A DNA stretch of 64,000 nucleotides from Aphis gossypii (taxonomy: Eukaryota > Arthropoda > Insecta > Hemiptera > Aphididae), in NCBI RefSeq assembly GCF_020184175.1, contig NC_065533.1:12918695-12982694 (forward strand). The letters are read 5' to 3'. Below, piece by piece: positions 38,282 through 48,400 of this stretch (the stretch's first letter is position 1; each line of letters opens with the position of its first letter). Both the position numbers and the translations under genes were made by a program. The notes beneath the pieces were generated by a model. It was given only the letters and a program-made list of their open reading frames with translations, was not told where the DNA came from and made no database searches.

Positions 38282-40517
38282 GGTCTTAAACCAGTTCGTG
38301 TTAAATATCGATTTATCATCTGCAATTGAAGCTTATTTGTAAGGGTATAACCAAGATTAATTCGACAAGGTATTGAATTAGAAAAAGCTTTTAAAATTTT
38401 ATGTTTTGCTTCAAACCGTATTGAAGAAGTCAATACTAAAGGTCCATTTTTAATTAAAAGACTACCATAATGGGTTAGAAAGTGAAATTTTGGTTTTAGA
38501 GTACTTTTAGATAATAATAAATATAGCCGATTATGTTCAGCAACTATATTGTTTAATAAATAAGAACATTCAGGTTGAATTTTTCTCGAACAACAAATAT
38601 CAATAATTTGACGTAGCATTAAATATAATTTCCAAACTTCAGTATTAATAGGAATCAGCTCACCAACAATTAATCCAAAATATCGAACTAGACAAAGCAT
38701 CTCTGAAGATGACATAATTATACAACCGTTATTCAGATTATTTTGGTTAATTGCAGGTGGTGAATTTTTTTTTTCTGAGAAACCATATTCAAATAACATT
38801 ATACGATTATTTAAACATTCTAAAGTAAAATATTTATCTTTTATTAGGTGTGTAATGATTAATGCCATATCATAACGTGCAACTCCTTCTGTAATGTCAT
38901 GCATAAAATCACATACACTATTTACAGTGACGTGATAATTGGGAATTTGATTGAATACACAAAGTTCACGTATACCTGTTTCAGACACATTGTCTTTTAA
39001 GACATCTAATTCATAATTTTCAGCATTTCTAAGACATTCAGTACTTTCAAAGAGCATTTTCTGAAGGCTTGATTTATGGGATTTACAAATTCTACAATAA
39101 TAATTTGCCGAAAAGCTTTCTACAAAACCAAGTACAGAATTGAGACCCAAGTTATCCCCCAGCATTAATCCAAGAACAAAATATACCTGAATATTAACTG
39201 AATTTACTGAAATAGATATTCCGTTTTCTTGCAAATCTATAAATACTTTAATAAGAGAAGCAAAAATAGTTTTGTTATCAAACTTTGAACTTCCTCGGTC
39301 TGATGAATGAAATAAAAAAGCAGGAAATATGTTGTCTAAGGACGATAAATATTCTGGTGGAAAAGCAGGTACTGTGTAGTATACACATCCCATTTTATGG
39401 ATTCCTGAATGTGACCCTAATGGATTTCCCATTTCAGCGTCATCATAGTAAAGAAAAATAGGAAAAACTATTTTGTCAAAAAATTTACACTTAATCGATT
39501 TCCAAGTACTACCATTTAAAAATGATGTAAGAATATCTTTTTGTTTCATAGAATTTTCAGTATACTTTAAGGCTGTATTATAAACTCCAGGAAGTTCAAA
39601 GAACAGTTTTAAATTTTGTTTAATTGGTAACAAGTGCCCTTGGACTGGTACCATAATTTGTCTATCTATACCTGAAACATTTTTTTTTTCGGGAGTAAAG
39701 CCCAATACTATTGTTTTAGATTTAAAAATTAAATTATTAGACTCAAAATATTTCATTCGTTGATATTCGGTTTTAAAGTTTAAAAAAGGGTTTTCCAAGT
39801 CATTAAACATTGATATAATTTCATTTTTATCAGAAACACTGCATACTTTTAAAATAGACATGACTTTATTTTTTAAATGTAAAATAAGCTCACTGGAAAA
39901 TAACATGGATACTCCATCTATTATTTGCTGTATTAGGATTTCTGTTACAGTTGGTTTTGTATACAAGCTGGTAATAAATTCTAATACACAATTAATAATA
40001 ATATCATTATAAGATGCACTAGATGTTGTATTAGTTGTACTAGATGTTGTATTAGTTGCACTAGATGTTATATTAGTTTCACTACAAATATGATTTGATT
40101 CATGCTCGAATGAAGATTTATTATTTAAATTATTAGTAAATTCTAACAATGGAGTATCCAAATTAATTGTTTCAGTATTCTGGGAATGAACTACCATTAA
40201 GTGCTTTCTGAATTTTTCAGATCCTTGAAAATCCCTCACACATTCTCCTTGGTTACATGTGTATATTGAGTTAACATTAAAGTTATGATAGACTTTCAAA
40301 TGCAAAATAAGCTGATTAATCGACGAACATCTTAAATTACATAATGAACAGCAATACATTTTTACTTTTACTTTTTATTAATTTAAATATCAAAGTACAA
40401 TAAAAATGAGATTTAAAGTAAATATATTTCTGTTATTCTTAATACAGTATTTTATATTAATGTTAATTAATACAGTTAAGTTTAAAATTAATTAAAAAAT
40501 GAAAATGTTTTTATTTT

Positions 40518-43500
40518 CTACAATGATTTTAGTTTATTAATAACTGAAGTTGTCATTGCAGTTGATCTATCATACGCAGTTACAAGTTTAAACAACTCTT
40601 GTTGAATTACTATCCAAGGATCATAACACTCCTTGGGATACGAACAATTGAAAACAAAATAAGACTTAAAACAAACCTCAAATGCTTTAACAGGACAACC
40701 AAATGACCATAACTTCTCGTTTACCCTAATATAACAAGTATCGATTGAGTTATAATCTTTACCAACAATAATTATATAAGGTTGAATAGTGGCTCCTTGT
40801 TGACTGTACTTTGAACGCCTTTTCTCAATGTCTTCTTGAAGTCCAATGAGATTCTATTCAAATTTAAAGGTATTATTAGAATAAATTAGTGTCAAATTGT
40901 ATAGAACAACTATACTAACTGTGCAATAATAAGAAAACGCTGAAGCAGATTCCAATAAAGATGGCTTCCAAGATTTATTTTGTCCGTTTTGGGTTATATT
41001 GCAAATAAGAGTTTTGGTTGGAATTAAATAGGGAAGCAAAAGTAATTTCAAAGCATGAGTTGTTTTTACATCTAAAAAACAAATAAAAATTAAAGTAATT
41101 TAATAAAACATAGTTTGGTTAATAATAATAAATATAATAATAAAACTTAAAAAATATGTATGTGAAACTAGAGTATGCTGGTATTTGTATATATTTTATA
41201 TAGAAGTAACCCTCTACAGTAATACTTATATTTTATTACTTCAGATAAGAAATGTTTAGAAAATATAAAATTAGAAATTTGAGCTGAACTTGAAAAAACT
41301 AGTTGTAGTTTAGTAAAAAATAAATTGTTATACATACTTCCATTTAATTCAGCCAAATCTAGTACTGATAAAAGATTTAAAGCATATTTGTCTTTAATAG
41401 AACTTCTTCTAATTTTTAAGAGCTTAGTAGTAAATATATCCCAACTATTCAAAAAACAATTCCAATCCTTAAATTGTTCATGTGAGTCTGAGTAACATAA
41501 TTCAAAGTCTTTAATAATCTGGAATAAAAATTAATTTCTTTTTATATTTATTATAAAAGTTTCTTAGTCTATATTATTTTTACCTTTTTTATTAAAGTAA
41601 ATAAAAATGCAAAGAACATACCAATTCAAATCCTCTTGGACCTTGAAGAACTGGCCACGATTTAAAAATGTCTGTTAAACATTGACTACTAGGATTCAGA
41701 ATTTCATTTTTTCTTAATTCTAATGTATATTGCCACTTACATAAAACATCTTCAAAACTAGCTGTTAATCCATCATTTGCTAACCATTGCTTGGCAGCAT
41801 GTATATCTTCTATAAATTAAAAAAGTAATTTAATAGTAATTCAATAATAATTTTACCAACAAATTTAAATTTACATAAATATTATGTGCATTTTATTTAT
41901 TTTTTGTAAAACTATTACAAGCCTATTAAATCAGTTTACTACAAAAATTTTTACCAGAAAATGAAATTGTCTGTTCTGTTGCCAAAATTTTGGAATTTTT
42001 TTTTACAGTACTTAAGACACCAACTGATCGTAAACGTCTAGCCACATTTTTCCATCGTTCTATCAATTTTCCTTTGGCATGTGCTTGATGCAGACCTTCT
42101 GTTTTAGCAGGTATAAAGTAAACGCTCTAAAAATAATATTGTAAATATTATACTTTACTAAGAATTAATTAAAAATAATGATACATAACATTTATAAATT
42201 TGTAATGTGAAAAGTATTTTAATATTATAGTATTCATACTTTTTGCTCCTTAGGAAATACTTCTACAATTAAATCGGCAATTTTTCTAAAAAATAGATCA
42301 GTGCCTCTGTAAAATAAACAATACAACTTATTATTATCAATCTTATACCTACCTATATTGTGTTCAAATGTCTTTTTATTCTGCAACTACAGTAAATAAT
42401 CATAGCCCATAGGTGTGTGCAGACTTAAGTTTTGGATTCAGTTCATGTTTAAATCTTGTATTCTTGTAAAATTAAACATTTTTAAATATGTGACTTTCAA
42501 ATTAGTTTACTTGATAGTTTTTTATTCTGAGTAAATAAAAAGTTATTAAACAATATTCTACATTTAATGATTAATACATACCATACTTAATTTTGCATTA
42601 TCACAACATATTTAATTTAAATATATTACCTAAGTATTATATTCGTATAAAGTACCTATGCTACCAATTTGATGAAACCAGTGTTTCTATGTACCTACAG
42701 AAATTAACTCTTTTATAGTTTTAACTATTAAAATCAAATAGAATCTAATGTTGTTCTGATTTTATTATTAGCAAAAAGATTTAACATTAAATTACACCAT
42801 TTACTTCCCACATGCACCTATGGAAACTATATTATAGGTAATATAAACTTTAACTATTTTAATAGGATAAAAAACTAATAATTATGAAAAATATTCTTAC
42901 TTGCTATTGTCTTGAAACAGATGGTTTATCAAAAGTTGTGTGAGTAAATTCTGCGAATCATCAGATAAGGACCCATCATTTCGTTTAGCATCAGCTAAAA
43001 TATATCTACCGTCATTGGTTGTGTGTATTAAATCTAATAATGTCTATAAAGAAAATTTAGTCCTTAAAATATGTTAAGTACTTGTGTATTTAAATAGCGT
43101 GTAAATAGTTTGTTTATAAATAAGCATAGGAAAGTTATTTAAAATGTTAAATTACCTAATTAAGTTAATAAAATAATAGTAAAAATTAGCTTATAGTATT
43201 TTATTTATGTTACATTTATATGTTTTGATAAACCCTAAATATATCTAGGTAAGATTTTATTTAAATGAAATTCTACCTACCTATTTCAAATTGATTGAAT
43301 TAAAAATCTATAACCTATATAAATTTAAAATATTTAAATAATTAACTTACTTCAATCGTCCATTCCATTGGTTTATAATTACCATATTTCTTATGTTCCA
43401 ATGGCGATGGTCTTGAACTGTTCTTAGACGTTGATGCAGCCGTTATAGATGTAGATGGGATAGTATAATAATTATTTGAAATATCTTGGACTTCAGTACT

Positions 43501-43693
43501 TTCAAAATGTTCATCAACAAACTCCTGTGCTACTGCAGTTGTCTGTGATGCGAATGAATTCGGATATAAAAACTATAATATTACAGAAAAAGAAATATTC
43601 GAACGCAAAATAAAATTACACTTTAATAATTGAACTCTTTAAAAATAGGTACACAGTTAATTTAACACGTACTTTATCTTGAAACAAATCCAT
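40518..43693 (-). CDS. Nine-exon accessory protein of the large DNA transposon (unknown function)
   Basis: Minus-strand exons 43673-43693, 43351-43572, 42901-43043, 42240-42306, 41955-42126, 41622-41809, 41338-41518, 40920-41071 and 40518-40853 join with consistent phases into 493 residues plus stop. All introns are GT-AG; the last is only 66 bp. The start is MDLFQDK and an AATAAA lies just after the stop. Recognisable stretches are LLDLIHTTNDGRYILADAK, IADLIVEVFPKEQ, GKLIERWKNVARRLR and DIFKSWPVLQGPRGFEL. I know this layout only from uncharacterised proteins that accompany large DNA transposons, so the link to the neighbouring transposase-like gene (same strand, 158 bp away) is inference. 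No enzyme motif is seen. The intact frame over nine exons implies recent function or recent arrival. Confidence 0.72.
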
Positions 43694-44448
43694 GTTCGTA
43701 GTGATGGCTGATGCATAAATGTATACAAAATAACTGTGCACATTTATCATAAACGTAAACGATTTATGTATGTGGTTGCAAGTATCGCAAGACGCAAAGA
43801 TGAAAATGAATTAAAATTTGAAATAACATTGTCAAATTGGTCATCGACGGACGGTGATCGGTTACGTAATACGTATGAAATAGCACATTAAACGTAATAA
43901 AACTATTAATACAACCAAATAAAAGATAAGTCACAGACACACATGAACGTTGAACAATGATATACAAACGCAGTTATCAATATCTTGGAAAATTGGGCGA
44001 CACGGACACGGCGACGGGAAGTCTGAGCTAATTTTAGATATCCAGTAAATTTTACTCCTTTTTATTCGCACATTGTTTCTAATTATAATGGAGTTGATTT
44101 AACATCATACTATTTATCAAATCCGCTCTCCGTAGAATATATTATGTTGGTCAAAATTACATTTATGACTGTTGATTCGACCCAGAATTATTGTTTAAAT
44201 TAATAATATTAAAATGTCATATTAATATATATTTTAATTATTTTAAGTTAAATTTACATAAATTTAAGCATAACGTTTATTTAAAATAATATAAGTTATG
44301 AATAATTTTAAACTTTTGTGTTGTTACTCTAAGTAACTCAATTTAATACGTCATTGTCGTCAAATGTACTACAAATATCTCTTAATATAACTTATTTATA
44401 TTCAACTACTTGATTATTGTTAAATCAACACCAATATTTCTATGTGTG

Positions 44449-45093
44449 TAAACTATTAATTAATTTATATATTTATTAATCTGATGTCTTTAAGTTCAAA
44501 TAAAATTAATATGTAAATAAAATGTAGTTTAAATCAACTTTGACTAAATACTTATTTAAAAATAATTAATTTAGATGTAATATATTTTAACTAATATTGG
44601 TAACATTGGGTAGCAAGATATGCATTTCCAACAATTTCTAAATAATCCATCAATAATATTAGACTCAAAAATGTCCACAGAACAGTTTGCTTATGTTGCT
44701 TTACAACATGTCAACATATAACATACTAGTTAAAAGAGGCATGATACTATGTTAGGTATCACATTTATGGTAAGTATGATGTTATTTTATTATATCACTC
44801 AGTACACGGGCTATATATATGTATAGCACGATTTTATTTATAGAATGTTAGTATACGATATAAACTCTGCACCATAAGATTGAAATTGTTATATAATATT
44901 ATATTCAACATTAAGTTCGAAAAATTACTGTCATAAAATATTTTTATCATGTTAACATTATAAAATTTTAAACTAAGTTAAGCCCTGGTTTTAAACAATC
45001 ACCTTGCATGCGCACGTACTCTTAGAATGACATAATTATATAGAGCCAATCATGAAATAACACTCAATTATATAACTTTTATTTATCTATATA
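44449..45093. other. AT-rich spacer
   Basis: No gene. A few more GTTTAAATCAAC-like motifs (about 44547) lie just beyond the proposed transposon end, so that boundary could be somewhat further right. Otherwise featureless. Confidence 0.45.
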
Positions 45094-45294
45094 TCAGGGG
45101 CGGCCAAACAGTCGATCGCGGACAATTTCAAAGTCCATCATGGTAGAATTTATTTTTAGGGCCATGCGCCCTATCATATGTTTCTTAATAATTATAGTTA
45201 TTCAATGATAAAAAAAATTTCTATGAAAGTCAATCCTCAAAAGTGAAGTATATTTTTAGTAGATCGTGACCAAAAATAGTTTGGCTACCACTGA
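45094..45294. mobile_element. hAT-type MITE, 201 bp, TSD tctatata
   Basis: The ends TCAGGGGCGGCCAAAC and TCAGTGGTAGCCAAAC (read inward) are inverted. Subterminal GATCGCGGAC/GATCGTGACC motifs are also inverted. Perfect 8-bp duplications TCTATATA flank them (45086-45093 and 45295-45302). It is non-coding and lies only 141 bp upstream of the likely UGT start codon. Confidence 0.85.
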
Positions 45295-45435
45295 TCTATA
45301 TAGTACATTTACTCTACTCAATTGAGATAAAAATATATTATTACTAAGATTATATTCTTTTCATTATACAACCGATAAATGATACACGCAGGTCACAGTA
45401 TCAACTCAAATTTAATCGATAGTTATACTATAGAA

Positions 45436-48400
45436 ATGAATATGTTGCACAAATCAGTAGTTTCAATATTAATTTTGACATTATTCAGTTGTACATTTAT
45501 CCAACCAGGAAATACCGCGAGAATATTAGCTATAGAGACGTTTGCAGGAAAGAGTCATTGGAACTTTATGAGAGGTGTGCTTCGAGCATTGACAGACAAT
45601 GGACACAATGTTACAGTTTTCACGCCATTTGTAGAGGGAAATCGAGTAAATTATACAGAAATAGACATGTCTAGTAGTGATGGGCAAAAGTGACTAATTA
45701 CTACCGACTTAGTCGGTAGTACCATATGACTAATTTAGTTACTCGAACATTTTTATTATTCGACTTATTTTTATTATTCGACTAATTATTATTATTCGAC
45801 TAATTATTATTATTTGAATATTTGATTAATTTTAACTTATTATCATTATTCATTCGACTTATTTTTATTATTCAACTGATTTTTATTGGACTGATTGGCA
45901 AACATGAAACAATGCAAACTAGCATGAATTACTCTTTAATTCAACAATATAACAAAAAACATAAACATTACTAGGAAAAATAAATACAAATTTACAACTG
46001 TTTTAAATTTTTGTTTAAAAATATTAACATATCTAAATTTTTTGGATGTGTTCTATTTCTTTTGGCTGACATAATTTCACCTGCTTTTGAAAATATTCTC
46101 TCTGAAGGTACTGAAGTAGCAGGGATCACTAAATACTTCAATGCTAAGTTGAATAATTCACCCAGCAGTATTTTGTGTTTGATCCAAAAATCGGTTGGCT
46201 TTGATTTCCTATTGGAGTGTGGTAGACTGAAATATTGTTTTAAAATGTTATCCGCAGAGCTTACTGATGTAACTTGAGTTCGTTCTGTATTCAGTTTATC
46301 ATCCAAGAAACTCCATAAATCGACAGCTTCATTATTAGAGATGGTTTGAATTTCAGGAGTTTCAGAAATATTAGAATTTTCTTCTGCGATGTTAAAAAAC
46401 ATATATTTTTATAATTAATCAAAATTTTTTATGTAAAAAAAAAATGTATTAATAGTATTAATTACTTACCATTCAAATGTTCACTGATAAGTAAAGATAG
46501 TTCATCTGTAATACTCTTTTCTGCGTTTTCAGCATTAATTGTATGCTGAAATGCCAATTTTTTAAAACGAGGGTCAAGTAGAGTCGCTCTTGAAAACTCA
46601 GGTTTAGGATTTTGCTCTTCAATGAGTTTAAAACGACTGTTTAAATTTTCCAGCAATTTTTGCTTGAGTAGCTGACCTAAGTATGTTCTCGTTTGTTTTG
46701 ATACTAGAGAAATGTGTAAACCTAAAAATATTTGTTTAATTATTTATTATTTATTTAATTTTTTTGAATATCTTACTTACCTCTTACTAATGGAATAACC
46801 ATTGCCAATGTCGGATAGTTCTCTCCTGATAACTCAGTAGTCATTACTTCAAATGGTTTTAATATGGGGATAATATCTTCTATTACTTCCCATTCTTGCG
46901 CATTTAACATTACAGGCCCATCTTTTAAGGAAAGCATAGCATAGGTCAATGGTTCTTTTAATTCGACCAGTCTTTCCAACATCAATAGGCTACTGTTCCA
47001 TCTAGTTGACACGTCTTGTTTAAGTTTTAATTTTAAAGCTCCTAACTGTGTTAATTTTTCGGCTAATTTCCTATTTGCAACTTCACTTTTTTTAAAATAT
47101 GTCACAATGGAACGACACTTCTTTAATAAATCATTTAGATTTTGAGTATTTTGACATTCATTAGGTTCTAAAACATCATTGTCAGTATTGTCACCATATG
47201 GACTTCTAAATACTAAAGCTTGGGTAACAATTAAATTTAATATGTGCGCTGTACAAGGTATGTGTGGTATTCGTAATTTTTTTACGGCAGATTTAATATT
47301 AGCCCCTGAATCTGTTACAATTGCTACAATTTTGTGTCTAATTCCCCATTCATTAAATATATTTTCCAACGTTTGACTAAGATATTCCCCTGTATGACTA
47401 TTTTCTAATTTTAAAGTGCATAACACAAATGTTTTAAGAACGAAAGCACTATCAAACGTGTGGACAGTAATAGTCATAAACGAATCTGTATTTAATGATG
47501 TCCATATATCCGAAGTAATGGAAATATAGCTAGATTTGTTCAAAATATCTTGTAGTTTATTTTTGGTAGTAGAGTATAGTTCAGGTAAGATGCTTCTTGT
47601 TAGTGTTCGGCGACTTGGTAAAAGCTCTAAGTACCTTGAATCAAGCAATCGAATAACGTTTTGAAATCCACTATTTTCAACAAACGATAGTGGTTGCAAA
47701 TCATCAGTTATCATTTCAACAATCGATCTCACAAAGTCTGTCTTTTGTTTTTCTGATGGAATACCAAATCTATAAAAAAAAATATTTGTTTATTTATTTA
47801 TTGAATAAACAGGCGTGAGCCCAGGTTAAAATAATTAGGTGTACATTACAATAAAAAAATAACATAACATGAATAATATAACAAAGTATAAAATATAAAT
47901 TAAACTAAACAATGAATACAAAAAGTAAAACTATCAAAGGAACAGCGGATCCTCATTGGCTAATTTCATTATTCTCGTAATAGGTTCATTTTTTAGATAG
48001 TTTGTGGTGCAGAAGGGTATTAAGAAAGGATGATTATAATGAATAAATTAATAATGTTGGCGTTTATTCTGGAATGTTCGATGGAGCACTTATCGGATCT
48101 ATGAACTTATTGATTCAATAACGAGCGGGTATTTCCGCCGAATGTTCTAGAATCGACGATTATTATAAATATATGACGATCGCTAATGTGCGTGTGTGTC
48201 AGTGTGAGTTAGTCCACAAGTAAGTAAGCCAGTCGGTATTCTGTCGAAAGTGCGTCCTGGCGCGGCCCTATTTTGTAAGTTTTGAAGTACGAATGAATGA
48301 TAAATAAAAGTTATACGTTAATATTATAGATAATTATTTTATTCCGATTTATTATTTTTGTAATTATCATACACCGCTCGCAATATATATATATATATGT

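Larger units (their letters stand above)
34320..40359 (-). pseudogene. C2H2-finger DDE-transposase-like protein, split by a hAT insertion
   Basis: The gene runs from ATG at 40359 to 38290, is interrupted by the hAT element 34650-38281, and resumes at 34649 in the same frame, ending with TAA at 34320. The two parts total 800 codons including the stop. The N-terminus has two C2H2-like fingers (CSLCNLRC...HLKVYH; CNQGEC...HLMVVH), then a Ser/Thr/Asn-rich linker with near-repeated TNTTSSAT units. A long middle region contains DFMHDITEGVARYDM, and the C-terminal third has KPKFHFLTHYGSL and SSIRFEAKHKILK. That D-x-MHD-x2-EG, H-x3-HY, RFEAKH layout recalls DDE transposases of large cut-and-paste elements; the exact superfamily is inferred. 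As it stands the last 110 residues are replaced by hAT sequence, so the product is altered. Confidence 0.65.
33378..44448 (-). mobile_element. Large two-gene DNA transposon (CMC/EnSpm-like?), about 11 kb
   Basis: The left end CACACATAGAAAAATG (33378) and the right end read inward, CACACATAGAAATATTG (from 44448), are inverted. Twelve bases are identical and the similarity continues into GTTGATT(C/T)AAC. TA flanks both ends. GTTGATTTAAC-like motifs recur in both orientations near each end, as is common in EnSpm/CACTA-type subterminal regions. The body holds two minus-strand genes: the nine-exon gene at 40518-43693 and the transposase-like gene at 34320-40359. Removing the nested 3.6-kb hAT insertion leaves about 7.4 kb. 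The boundaries rest on the short inverted repeat and need copies elsewhere to confirm. Confidence 0.5.

Noticed and set aside
45379..45435. Upstream in-frame ATG as UGT start
   Set aside because: Starting there would put 19 polar residues ahead of the signal peptide; the ATG at 45436 (or 45442) gives a normal secretory start.
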